A stretch of 18,495 nucleotides of DNA. Origin: an uncultured Bifidobacteriaceae bacterium (lineage in GTDB: Bacteria; Actinomycetota; Actinomycetes; Actinomycetales; Bifidobacteriaceae). The notes below the pieces were generated by a model. That model ran no database searches, was not told the DNA's origin, and saw only the letters and a list, made by a program, of their open reading frames with translations. Both the position numbers and the translations under genes were made by a program. The DNA is taken from positions 1-18,495 of the forward strand of contig CAMXYK010000019.1 in the NCBI GenBank assembly GCA_947253155.1, written 5' to 3'. Below are positions 1 through 6,645 of this stretch, one piece after another; within the stretch, counting starts at the first letter, position 1, and every line of letters begins with the position of its first letter.

Positions 1-23
1 ACGCTAACAAGCACAACACTGTT

Positions 24-46
24 AAAAACTCAGTCAACCAACTGAG
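24..46 (-). terminator. Rho-independent terminator after the GNAT gene
   Basis: Read on the minus strand, CTCAGT and ACTGAG form a perfect 6-bp stem (41-46 with 29-34) around a 6-base loop, followed at once by five T (28-24). It lies about 13 bases past the acetyltransferase stop codon and would end the last transcript of the window. Confidence 0.7.
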
Positions 47-59
47 AAAATAACGGTGA

Positions 60-620
60 TTACTTGCCAGAAAGAGTTTGCCAGCGAGATTTGGTCAAAA
101 CGTTACGATGGCGCACGCGAGTTTCGTGCATAAGTGGCACGTCAACGGAAGAATCCACGCAATATGCTTCAAAACCACATTTTTCTTGGACGCGCTTCGA
201 CTTATTGTTGCCATCATAATATCCGCACCAAATAGTCGTCATGTTAAGCCCGTCAAAACCGTACTGAATCAAAGCTTTAGCCGCCTCCGGAATATAACCG
301 TTACCCCAAAAAGGCTTGCCAACCCAATATCCAAGCTCACACTCATCATCTCTAGTAGTCATATCCGTATGACCGTTAAGCTTTAGCTCAATACATCCAA
401 TCGCCTTGTTACTCGACTTTAAGCACACAGCATAACATTCTTTTGCGTTAAGAAAAACATTCTTAATAGTAGATTTGCTATCCTCAATACTTTTATGAAC
501 AGGCCAGCCTGCAATAGGACCAACATCTGGATCCATGGCATACTTAAATAAATCTTCAGCGTCATCTTGAGTCCAAGCGCGCAAAATTAATCTTTCTGTT
601 TCGATTATTTGCTTACTCAT
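60..620 (-). CDS. GNAT-family N-acetyltransferase (RimJ/RimL-like)
   Basis: This 186-residue protein fits the GNAT acetyltransferase fold, which moves an acetyl group from acetyl-CoA to an amine. It opens with the ETERLILR stretch typical of the RimJ/RimL (Acetyltransf_3) branch. The acetyl-CoA-binding segment is at about residues 97-112 (GYWVGKPFWGNGYIPEA). The late N-K-S-K-R-V-Q-E-K-CGF segment matches the usual NxxSxxxxEKxGF helix. Members acetylate ribosomal proteins, other protein N-termini or small molecules, and the substrate cannot be told here. The ATG start lies 6 bases past the HAD stop codon with only a weak ribosome site, so it is probably co-transcribed and coupled. A terminator follows. 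No membrane segment or signal peptide is seen. Family assignment is firm; specific function is unknown. Confidence 0.85.
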   Translation of the reverse strand: MSKQIIETERLILRAWTQDDAEDLFKYAMDPDVGPIAGWPVHKSIEDSKSTIKNVFLNAKECYAVCLKSSNKAIGCIELKLNGHTDMTTRDDECELGYWVGKPFWGNGYIPEAAKALIQYGFDGLNMTTIWCGYYDGNNKSKRVQEKCGFEAYCVDSSVDVPLMHETRVRHRNVLTKSRWQTLSGK

Positions 621-626
621 TTTTAC

Positions 627-1463
627 TCACAATCTAGTAAAAAGGGTTGAATGAAGCCAGTTGGCAACGCCATCGTCGTTGTTGGAAGCGCAAACTTCGT
701 CCGCAATCGCAAGCAAACGCGGGTTGCTATTCGCCACAGCCACGCCGTAACCGCCTGCACGGAACATATCGATATCAATAACATCGTCGCCAAAAACAAC
801 TGTGCGGCTCGCCTTTACGCCCAAACGATTGCAAATAACGTTCAGCGCGTGCCCTTTGTTTGCAAGAGGATTCGTGAGCATCCACAACACGTCTTCGCTA
901 ATATGCAAGGAAAAATTATCCGGAATAATACGCTGAAGCTGCTCCTTCTCGCTATCTCTAGGCACAATAATAATTTTGTCTGCAATGCCGTGCGGAACGT
1001 TAGAAAAGTCGGTAATAACAAAATCTTGCTCATTCCAAAGCATACGCACGTCAAAATTCGTGTAACGAACGTCGTTCATAACAATACCAAGACGAAGCGT
1101 AGGAATTTTATCAAGCAATCGCAAGCAAACATCACTCGCAAGATTAGAGTCAAAACCAAAACGCGTAAGAGTATCAATGTTTCGTTGTGAAGTAAGTTCA
1201 GAAACAGTGCTGTGAGCGCAATCAAAATCAATAAGAGCACCGTTTAGATACGCGCAAACTTGAGCTTTTAAATCGTGAACAAAATCAAAAGCGCTACCAA
1301 CAGGACGAGCCGTAATAATAGCAAGCGGAATACCGGATTCGTGCAAACGCTCAGCTGCTTGCACAGTTTCGCTGCTTAAATAGCGACCCTCAAAAGTATC
1401 GGAATCGTGAAGCATAGTGCCGTCAAGATCAGCAATTACTAAAGAAGGAGAAAAACGAAGCAT
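627..1463 (-). CDS. Cof-type HAD-superfamily hydrolase
   Basis: A 278-residue cytoplasmic HAD phosphatase of the Cof (type IIB cap) group, whose members dephosphorylate sugar phosphates, nucleotides or cofactors such as FMN. All four HAD motifs are visible. Motif I is DLDGT with nucleophile Asp12 and acid/base Asp14. Motif II is Thr51 in IITAR. Motif III is Lys203 in NKGHAL. Motif IV is GDD at 225-227. The roughly 120-residue insert between motifs II and III fits the C2B cap. Length is normal for the family. The ATG start at 1463 follows an AT-rich repeat region with a modest AGG ribosome site. The gene lies beyond the secG terminator, so it may start its own transcript shared with the acetyltransferase. 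Natural substrate is unknown. Confidence 0.88.
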   Translation of the reverse strand: MLRFSPSLVIADLDGTMLHDSDTFEGRYLSSETVQAAERLHESGIPLAIITARPVGSAFDFVHDLKAQVCAYLNGALIDFDCAHSTVSELTSQRNIDTLTRFGFDSNLASDVCLRLLDKIPTLRLGIVMNDVRYTNFDVRMLWNEQDFVITDFSNVPHGIADKIIIVPRDSEKEQLQRIIPDNFSLHISEDVLWMLTNPLANKGHALNVICNRLGVKASRTVVFGDDVIDIDMFRAGGYGVAVANSNPRLLAIADEVCASNNDDGVANWLHSTLFTRL

Positions 1464-1472
1464 TGTAAGAAC

Positions 1473-1518
1473 CTAAATAAATAAGAGTAGATAAATAAAT
1501 AAGACTAAATAAATAAGA
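1473..1518. repeat. AT-rich 14-bp direct repeats between secG and the HAD gene
   Basis: The unit CTAAATAAATAAGA occurs at 1473-1486 and 1505-1518, with a related copy between them and degenerate CTAAATAAA pieces on to about 1555. It fills most of the 141-base gap together with the secG terminator. No clear promoter can be picked out in it. Confidence 0.6.
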
Positions 1519-1556
1519 CTAAATCAGCAAACCTAAATAAACGCTACTAAATAAAC

Positions 1557-1590
1557 AAAAAGCGCACAATCTGCTGACTATGCGCTTTTT
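1557..1590 (-). terminator. Rho-independent terminator after secG
   Basis: The arms AAAAAGCGCA (1557-1566) and TGCGCTTTTT (1581-1590) pair perfectly over 10 bp around a 14-base loop. On the minus strand the structure ends in a T run, 14 bases past the secG stop codon. The symmetric A and T flanks mean it could work in both directions, but no plus-strand gene needs it. Confidence 0.85.
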
Positions 1591-1604
1591 ACAAAAAGAA
1601 TACT

Positions 1605-1853
1605 TTAGATTAGCGAGAACTTAGTCATTAAGTTCAAAATAACAATTACCGCAACCCAAATCAGTGCAATAATAACGGTCCAACGGTTCAAGTTCTTTTC
1701 TGCGACACCAGAACTACCAGCGTTCTTGGTCAAGCCGCCGCCGAACATGTCGGAAAGGCCGCCGCCCTTGCCCTTGTGCATCAAAATTAGCAGAGTAAGC
1801 AAAACGCTAGTAAGCACAAGCAATACCTGCAAAAAGATTTTCAGAGCGGACAC
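1605..1853 (-). CDS. secG: Preprotein translocase subunit SecG
   Basis: An 82-residue inner-membrane protein and the small accessory subunit of the SecYEG channel, which helps SecA-driven export. Two hydrophobic helices are visible at about residues 5-25 and 57-77. They are joined by a Lys/Gly-rich cytoplasmic loop with the hallmark KGKGGGLSDMFGG. Length is typical. The start is GTG at 1853-1851, set by a perfect AGGAGG at 1865-1860 with 6-base spacing. It lies 52 bases after tpiA in the pgk-tpi-secG order common in actinobacteria and firmicutes, and a strong terminator follows, so it is the last gene of that unit. Confidence 0.96.
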   Translation of the reverse strand: MSALKIFLQVLLVLTSVLLTLLILMHKGKGGGLSDMFGGGLTKNAGSSGVAEKNLNRWTVIIALIWVAVIVILNLMTKFSLI

Positions 1854-1905
1854 AAGTAACCTCCTGTCTTAGAGTACTCGATTAATTTTAATAAGAACCG
1901 TTGAC

Positions 1906-2703
1906 CTATAGACGCGCCTGAGCCGCGGTGAGTCGCACAATATTCGACAACTCCTCAGCATCCAAAGAGGCTCCACCAACCAAGAATCCGTCAACATCTG
2001 GCTCTGCAATAAGGCTCGAAGCATTAGAAGAAGTTACGGATCCGCCGTAAAGAATACGAACAGTATCCGCCACGTCACTGCCAAAAGTCGCGCGCAAATC
2101 CTCTCGAATAGCCGACGCCGCTTCCTGAGCCGACTGCGCATTAGCAACCATTCCCGTGCCAATCGCCCACACTGGCTCGTACGCAATAATCAAACGCTTG
2201 GCCTGCTTCGCATCCAAATCGCGCGTAACGTCGTGAACCTGCCCTACCGCAAAATCAAGCGCAATCCCCTGCTTACGCTCCTTAAAACTTTCGCCAACGC
2301 AAAGAATAGGCTGCATGCCAGCTGCAAGAACCGCGCGAACTTGATCAACAATATTCGCATCGTCTTCCGGATGATACTTGCGGCGCTCAGAATGGCCAAC
2401 AATCACCATTGAGCATCCAAGACTTGCTAGCATATCTGCCGAAACATCGCCTGTAAAAGCGCCTTGAGCAGTTACAGAAACCGCTTGCGCTCCGTACAAT
2501 ATTGGCAAACGGTCAGATTCTACAAGAACTTGCACGCTTCTAATAGAAGTAAAAGAAGGCATAAGCGCTACTTCGCAATCGTGATAGTCGTAGTGAGCAT
2601 CGCGCAGGAGCCACACAAATTTTTGTATAAAATGCGTAGCTTCGCGGTGATTGAAATTCATTTTCCAATTACCTGCGACTAAATAAGTGCGATTGGAACT
2701 CAT
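1906..2703 (-). CDS. tpiA: Triosephosphate isomerase
   Basis: Interconverts dihydroxyacetone phosphate and glyceraldehyde 3-phosphate in the cytoplasm, feeding the lower glycolytic part of the bifid shunt. The 265-residue TIM barrel shows the AGNWKMN substrate Lys motif near the N-terminus, the electrophilic His in VGHSERR, the catalytic Glu in AYEPVWAIGTG, and the phosphate-binding YGGSV near the C-terminus. An in-frame start nine codons upstream (2730) exists. The ATG at 2703 is preferred because AGAAGGG sits 5 bases before it and the family N-terminus begins there. It is separated from pgk by 341 bases of repeats, so it may have its own promoter or depend on readthrough from pgk. Confidence 0.97.
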   Translation of the reverse strand: MSSNRTYLVAGNWKMNFNHREATHFIQKFVWLLRDAHYDYHDCEVALMPSFTSIRSVQVLVESDRLPILYGAQAVSVTAQGAFTGDVSADMLASLGCSMVIVGHSERRKYHPEDDANIVDQVRAVLAAGMQPILCVGESFKERKQGIALDFAVGQVHDVTRDLDAKQAKRLIIAYEPVWAIGTGMVANAQSAQEAASAIREDLRATFGSDVADTVRILYGGSVTSSNASSLIAEPDVDGFLVGGASLDAEELSNIVRLTAAQARL

Positions 2704-2740
2704 GCAAACCCTTCTTAAAAAAATAATCACAAAATATATT

Positions 2741-2860
2741 GCAAATTACGTAGCTATATTGAGATTTACGTAACTATATTGCAGATTGCGTAACTATATT
2801 GCAGATTGCGTAACTATATTGAAAGTTACGTAACTATATTGCAAATTACATAATTACAGT
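2741..2860. repeat. 20-bp tandem repeat array upstream of tpiA
   Basis: Five consecutive 20-bp units (2741-2840) share a consensus close to GCARATTRCGTAACTATATT, and units three and four are identical. A sixth decayed unit (2841-2860) again begins GCAAATTAC, and 2721-2740 is a possible decayed seventh. Every unit is exactly 20 bp. Two carry the palindrome TTACGTAA. The array ends about 40 bases before the tpiA start codon. Confidence 0.9.
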
Positions 2861-2867
2861 GCATTAT

Positions 2868-2934
2868 GCCGGTTCAACTGAGAAATCATAATATTAGAAA
2901 TCATAATACTTTTGATATTCTCCGTTGAGCCGGC
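2868..2934. repeat. Long imperfect inverted repeat between pgk and tpiA
   Basis: Arms of 17 bases (2868-2884 and 2918-2934) are complementary at 15 positions, starting GCCGG and ending CCGGC. The 33-base AT-rich interior includes part of a 15-bp tandem duplication (2881-2895, 2896-2910; one difference). In RNA it would form a long hairpin after pgk. No T run follows on the minus strand, so it is not a classical terminator. It could be a processing or stability element. Confidence 0.7.
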
Positions 2935-2986
2935 AAATACGCAATATAAAACTTGAGAGCTTTTATTACTTTAAATAATTATTTGC

Positions 2987-3052
2987 GATATTACTTAAGA
3001 TAATTACTTAAGATAATTACTTGCGAAATAATTATTTGCGATAATTACTCAA
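2987..3052. repeat. 13-bp tandem repeats beginning at the pgk stop codon
   Basis: Units close to GATAATTACTTAA (12 to 15 bp) repeat five times, at 2987-2998, 2999-3011, 3012-3024, 3025-3039 and 3040-3052. The last unit contains the pgk TAA stop codon (3047-3045) and the final two sense codons. Confidence 0.75.
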
Positions 3053-4250
3053 GCACGTTCAAGCCTGGAAGAGTCTTGCCTTCCAAGAACTCGAGGGAAG
3101 CGCCACCACCAGTGGAGATGTGCGAGAAGCCATCTTCTGGGAAGCCGAGGTTGCGCACTGCAGAAGCGGAATCGCCACCGCCAACAATGGTGAAAGTGCC
3201 GTTCTTAGTGGCATCAACCAAGCCCTGAGCTACAGCGCGAGTGCCGGCTGCAAACTCTGGAACTTCGAACACGCCCATAGGGCCGTTCCACACGACGGTC
3301 TTGGAATCGACAATCTTGTCGTGGAAAAGCTTCTGAGAGTCAGGACCAATATCCAAGCCCATCTTGTCGGCAGGAACAGCGTCGGCTGGAACAACTTCTG
3401 GAGCAACAGGAGTATCGCCTGCTGGGAAGCCAGCGTTCACAACAATATCGGTTGGGAGCACAAGCTCAACACCGTTCTTCTTAGCGGTTTCAATGTAGCC
3501 CTTAACCTTTTCGAGCTGATCTTCCTCAAGCAAGGAAGTACCAACTTCGTGGCCCAAAGCCTTAAGGAAGGTGAACACCATGCCGCCGCCAATAACAAGA
3601 CGATCAGCCTTAGAAAGCAAGTTTTCAATAACGCCGAGCTTGTCGGAAACCTTGGAACCGCCGAGAACAACGGTCAAAGGACGCTCTGGATTTTCGGTTG
3701 CGCGAGAAAGTGCCTTAACTTCCTTTTCAACAAGCAAACCGGCAGCTGCTGGAAGATCTGCAGCAACATCGTAATTAGAACCCTGAGCGCGGTGAACAAC
3801 ACCGAAGCCGTCGGAAACGAATACTTCACCAAGAGCTGCAATCTTCTTAGCGTAAGCTGCGCGCTCGGAAGCATCCTTGCTGGTCTCTTCAGCGTTGAAG
3901 CGCACGTTTTCAAGCAAAACAACGTCGCCATTATTCATGGCAGCAACCTTAGCTTCAGCATCCTCGCCGTAAGTATCTGCAGCCAAAGCAACATTCACGC
4001 CAAGAAGTTCGCCTAAACGAGCTGCTACTGGAGCCAAAGAAAGCTCTGGAACAACCTGACCCTTGGGACGACCAAGGTGAGCCATCAAAATTACCTTCGC
4101 ACCCTGCTCACGCAAAGCTTTAATGGTTGGCAAAGCGGCGCGAATACGACCGTCGTCGGTGATTGTCGTACCCTTAAGAGGAACGTTAAAATCGGCGCGA
4201 ACCAAAACGCGCTTTCCGCTCAAATCTCCCAAATCTTTAAGTGTCTTCAT
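3045..4250 (-). CDS. pgk: Phosphoglycerate kinase
   Basis: Transfers the acyl phosphate of 1,3-bisphosphoglycerate to ADP, giving ATP and 3-phosphoglycerate in the cytoplasm. The 401-residue sequence shows the family motifs in order: RADFNVPL near residue 23, GFGVVHRAQGSN in the N-domain, GGSKVSDKLGV, NGPMGVFE, and the nucleotide-loop GGGDSASA in the C-domain. Length is normal. An in-frame extension to 4331 would add 27 residues that do not resemble the family and are encoded by leader repeats. The ATG at 4250 has AAGGA 5 bases upstream and gives the conserved MKTLKDL start. The gene follows the whiA terminator, so it should be transcribed from its own promoter (candidate -10 at 4374-4379). 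Confidence 0.97.
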   Translation of the reverse strand: MKTLKDLGDLSGKRVLVRADFNVPLKGTTITDDGRIRAALPTIKALREQGAKVILMAHLGRPKGQVVPELSLAPVAARLGELLGVNVALAADTYGEDAEAKVAAMNNGDVVLLENVRFNAEETSKDASERAAYAKKIAALGEVFVSDGFGVVHRAQGSNYDVAADLPAAAGLLVEKEVKALSRATENPERPLTVVLGGSKVSDKLGVIENLLSKADRLVIGGGMVFTFLKALGHEVGTSLLEEDQLEKVKGYIETAKKNGVELVLPTDIVVNAGFPAGDTPVAPEVVPADAVPADKMGLDIGPDSQKLFHDKIVDSKTVVWNGPMGVFEVPEFAAGTRAVAQGLVDATKNGTFTIVGGGDSASAVRNLGFPEDGFSHISTGGGASLEFLEGKTLPGLNVLE

Positions 4251-4267
4251 TGGTATCCTTTCCAAAC

Positions 4268-4319
4268 CATATTGGCTTACCATATTTGACTTACATACTG
4301 GCTTACCGTGCCGGCTTAC
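4268..4319. repeat. 13-bp imperfect repeats in the pgk leader
   Basis: Four units of 12 to 14 bp resembling CATATTGGCTTAC lie head to tail (4268-4280, 4281-4294, 4295-4306, 4307-4319), ending 17 bases before the pgk start codon. They would be transcribed as part of the 5' leader. Confidence 0.75.
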
Positions 4320-4373
4320 TTCGTTCAACAAGACGCAAAATCAGCCTCAAACATCAACACATTGCCGGGTGCA

Positions 4374-4379
4374 ATTATA
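4374..4379 (-). promoter_or_regulatory. Candidate -10 box for pgk
   Basis: A perfect TATAAT on the minus strand lies between the whiA terminator and the pgk start, which would give a leader of about 115 bases. No convincing -35 box is found 16 to 18 bases upstream, so this is a position-based guess. Confidence 0.4.
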
Positions 4380-4429
4380 CCGCACATCTTCAACAATCCA
4401 TCGCCAACCACCAAACCATCCGCAGCAAC

Positions 4430-4455
4430 AAAAAAGCCGGAGAAAATTCTCCGGC
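4430..4455 (-). terminator. Rho-independent terminator after whiA
   Basis: GCCGGAGA pairs perfectly with TCTCCGGC (4455-4448 with 4443-4436) around a 4-base ATTT loop, followed on the minus strand by six T (4435-4430). It begins 20 bases past the whiA stop codon and separates whiA from pgk. Confidence 0.92.
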
Positions 4456-4475
4456 AAATGTTCCAAAAAACAGAA

Positions 4476-5423
4476 TTAAAGCTGCTGCATGCGCGACTTC
4501 TCGACTTTCACCGAAAGCTGCAAAAGCCTGCGAATACGTCCTGCAATAGCATCCTTCGTAATTGGAGGATCCGCCAAATGTCCAAGTTCTTCCAAGCTCG
4601 CGTCACTATGCTCCAAGCGAAGCTTTCCAGCCATAAGCAGGTTATCTGGAATGTCGTCACCCAAAATATCGAATGCGTGACGAACTTTTTCGCAAGCTTC
4701 AGCTGCGGCTTTTGCGCTACGTCGCATATTCGCGTCGTCAAAGTTGGCAAGACGATTAGCTTTTCCGCGAGCCTCCCCATCCGAACGCTTTCCGGTCCAT
4801 TCTCGCGCGGAACGAGGAGCACCGATCAGAATAAGCATGCGCTCAATCGCGTCAGAATCGCGCAAAGTTACGCGCTCCGAGCTGCGAACTTGACGAGCTT
4901 TAGCGCTAATCCCCAATCGCGCTGCCATCGTTTGCAAAGCGTTTGCAGCTTCGTGAGTTGGGCACACAACTTCCAAGTAACTTGCTTTGCCAGGATCGGA
5001 AATTGCGCCGTGAGCTAGGAATGCTCCTCGCCATGCTGCTTTAATTTGAGCAATACTTCCGCCGATAATCTCCGGAGCTAAGCCTGCAACAATACGCATG
5101 CGGCGATCAAGCAAACCGGATTGCAAAGCCAACGCCGCTGCACCATGCTCAACAACTACGTCGTAACGAGTCACAGTACCCGTAGGAGTTTGGCGCGAAA
5201 CCTGGGAAATGGTCGCTTCCCTTTGAAAATGCGTCTTCAATACTTCAACAAGCCACTGTGCTGCACGCTGCGAATCTAATTGTGCACGAATAACAGCTTG
5301 GTTGTTTACTGGCCTTAAACCGCCAGCAAAACGCATCATTGCTGCCGCTTGAGCCATAATGACCGTCGGGAGCTCATTGTTGTTGGAAACGAGTTCATTT
5401 TTGACGTCGTCAAGAAGAGCCAA
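4476..5423 (-). CDS. whiA: DNA-binding protein WhiA
   Basis: WhiA is a conserved Gram-positive regulator with a degenerate LAGLIDADG-endonuclease fold at the N-terminus and a helix-turn-helix at the C-terminus. It controls sporulation septation in Streptomyces, and cell division and chromosome segregation in Bacillus. This copy has 315 residues, with the family start LLDDVKNEL, a middle GLRPVNNQ segment, and the C-terminal LRLEHSDASLEELG DNA-binding region. A longer frame opens at 5501, but the extra 26 residues are not family-like. The TTG at 5423-5421 is chosen because a perfect AGGAGG (5436-5431) lies 7 bases upstream and the N-terminus then matches. It follows rapZ in the usual rapZ-whiA order, with a 211-base repeat-containing gap. 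Confidence 0.94.
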   Translation of the reverse strand: MALLDDVKNELVSNNNELPTVIMAQAAAMMRFAGGLRPVNNQAVIRAQLDSQRAAQWLVEVLKTHFQREATISQVSRQTPTGTVTRYDVVVEHGAAALALQSGLLDRRMRIVAGLAPEIIGGSIAQIKAAWRGAFLAHGAISDPGKASYLEVVCPTHEAANALQTMAARLGISAKARQVRSSERVTLRDSDAIERMLILIGAPRSAREWTGKRSDGEARGKANRLANFDDANMRRSAKAAAEACEKVRHAFDILGDDIPDNLLMAGKLRLEHSDASLEELGHLADPPITKDAIAGRIRRLLQLSVKVEKSRMQQL

Positions 5424-5430
5424 GGGACAA

Positions 5431-5436
5431 CCTCCT
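5431..5436 (-). promoter_or_regulatory. Ribosome binding site fixing the whiA TTG start
   Basis: A perfect AGGAGG lies 7 bases before a TTG codon. It supports the rare TTG start over the upstream in-frame start at 5501. Confidence 0.85.
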
Positions 5437-5541
5437 ACTTTCGTTCTTCTTAAAATATGCGTGCTTATTAGGTACTTGCATGATACGATAACACGCGACA
5501 TGCCCGGCTTTCTGTGATACAGAATACGTTGGACATTTTAG

Positions 5542-5571
5542 CGATATTTGCATACGTTTGCACATACTTGC
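5542..5571. repeat. Three 10-bp-spaced repeats upstream of whiA
   Basis: Related ten-mers ending TTTG or CTTG follow each other (5541-5550, 5551-5560, 5561-5570), so TTGC recurs at exactly 10-base intervals (5548, 5558, 5568). They lie about 120 bases before the whiA start. They may be a minor repeat or a binding region. Confidence 0.4.
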
Positions 5572-5586
5572 AGCACAAAAATTTCG

Positions 5587-5638
5587 TTTTTACTTTTACT
5601 TACTTTTTATTTTTACTTACGTTTTTACTTTTACTTAC
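5587..5638. repeat. 17-bp triple repeat beginning at the rapZ stop codon
   Basis: TTTTTACTTTTACTTAC occurs at 5587-5603, with one change at 5604-5620, and again exactly at 5622-5638. On the minus strand each copy starts with or next to TAAGTAAAA, and the first copy in transcription order contains the rapZ TAA stop codon (5637-5635). Confidence 0.88.
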
Positions 5639-6645
5639 GATCTTCGCTGAAGTTCGCGCGCAGACACAGTAACTTGCAATCCGTGCAATCTCAAGCGTCT
5701 TGCTAATTCAATACTCACCGCCACCGAACGATGCTGGCCGCCTGTGCAACCAACAGCAATAGTTACGTAGTGCTTATCTTCTTTAGCAAATCCGTCGATT
5801 GCAGTAAGCAAAGCCTTTTCATAAGAGTCCAAAAAAGCAGCCGCTGCAGGATTCGAAAGCACGTAACCGCTTACAGCTTTATCTTTTCCAGTTAAGTCGC
5901 GCAATTGCGGCACCCAGAATGGATTAGGCAAAAATCGCATATCTGCCACAAAATCAGCGTCCATAGGAATGCCATATTTAAAGCCGAAGCTAAAAATGTG
6001 CACGGATACTGTTGAAGAGCCTTTGCCTAATAAACTTTCGTAAAGTTTTGTGGAAAGCTGGTGAATGCTCAAATTTGAAGTGTCGATAATAATATCCGCG
6101 CAATCTTTTAAATGCCCAAGCAGTTCGCGCTCTTCAAGAATGCCGTCAATAAGCCTGCCGCCGCGCTGCAAAGGATGAGGCCTTCGCACAGACTCGTAGC
6201 GCTTAATAAGCACGGAGTCTGAAGCGTCGAGGAACAAAATTCGCGTTTTTACGCCAAGCTCGTCAATATGCGCAAGAACAGCAAACAAGTCGTCGAAGTA
6301 TCCACGCGAGCGCACGTCAATCACAGCCGCAAGCTTATGCACTTTTGATCCGGAAGACGTCATCATATCTACCAGCGGTATTAAAAGCTTCGGAGGAAGA
6401 TTGTCAATAACGTACCAGCCCATATCCTCCAACGCGTTAGCTGCGTGCGAGCGCCCGGCTCCGCTCATGCCGGTGATTAGCATGACTTCGAATCCTCCAG
6501 CTAATTGCATGCTTATTGCGCTTTGAGCTTGAGTATTTGCGTCTAATTCGTGATGCGCGCTATTTTGCGTACCGATTTGCGCGCTATTTTGCACATCGCT
6601 ATTTTGCGCACTATTTTGCGCATCATCTTGCTTTTCGGAGCTCAT
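5635..6645 (-). CDS. rapZ: RNase adapter protein RapZ (YvcJ family, nucleotide-binding)
   Basis: A P-loop protein of the RapZ/YvcJ family. In E. coli it delivers the small RNA GlmZ to RNase E. In Gram-positives it is a GTP/ATP-binding protein near whiA whose target is less clear. The 336 residues carry Walker A GMSGAGRS (59-66), the Walker B region around LFLDASD, and the conserved C-terminal domain with FSFGFKYG, FLPNPFW and VGCTGGQHRS. The start at 6645 is preferred over 6675 because AGGAGG lies 4 bases upstream, and its ATG overlaps the aroE TGA as ATGA, a translational-coupling arrangement. The first 50 residues are unusual: a low-complexity Gln/Asn/Ser-rich leader with four QNS copies, where relatives begin the P-loop near residue 10 to 20. 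Confidence 0.93.
   Translation of the reverse strand: MSSEKQDDAQNSAQNSDVQNSAQIGTQNSAHHELDANTQAQSAISMQLAGGFEVMLITGMSGAGRSHAANALEDMGWYVIDNLPPKLLIPLVDMMTSSGSKVHKLAAVIDVRSRGYFDDLFAVLAHIDELGVKTRILFLDASDSVLIKRYESVRRPHPLQRGGRLIDGILEERELLGHLKDCADIIIDTSNLSIHQLSTKLYESLLGKGSSTVSVHIFSFGFKYGIPMDADFVADMRFLPNPFWVPQLRDLTGKDKAVSGYVLSNPAAAAFLDSYEKALLTAIDGFAKEDKHYVTIAVGCTGGQHRSVAVSIELARRLRLHGLQVTVSARELQRRS
6555..6619. repeat. In-frame repeats in the rapZ 5' end
   Basis: CTATTTTGC recurs at 6560, 6584, 6599 and 6611 (spacings of 24, 15 and 12, all multiples of three). The two outer copies lie within the identical 14-mer GCGCGCTATTTTGC (6555-6568, 6579-6592). They encode the QNS repeats of the RapZ leader. Confidence 0.75.

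Noticed and set aside
60..1463. The HAD and GNAT pair as a transferred accessory island.
   Set aside because: No integrase, tRNA, flanking repeat or clear composition break is visible; both look like ordinary chromosomal genes.
2741..2860. The 20-bp array as a CRISPR.
   Set aside because: The units are contiguous with no unique spacers of normal length, and no cas gene is present.
3120..4016. A long open frame on the plus strand opposite pgk (298 codons).
   Set aside because: It is the antisense shadow of a well-coded gene; the protein has no family features and no ribosome site.
4251..4331. A 27-residue N-terminal extension of phosphoglycerate kinase.
   Set aside because: The extra residues come from leader repeats, and a good ribosome site precedes the conserved start at 4250.
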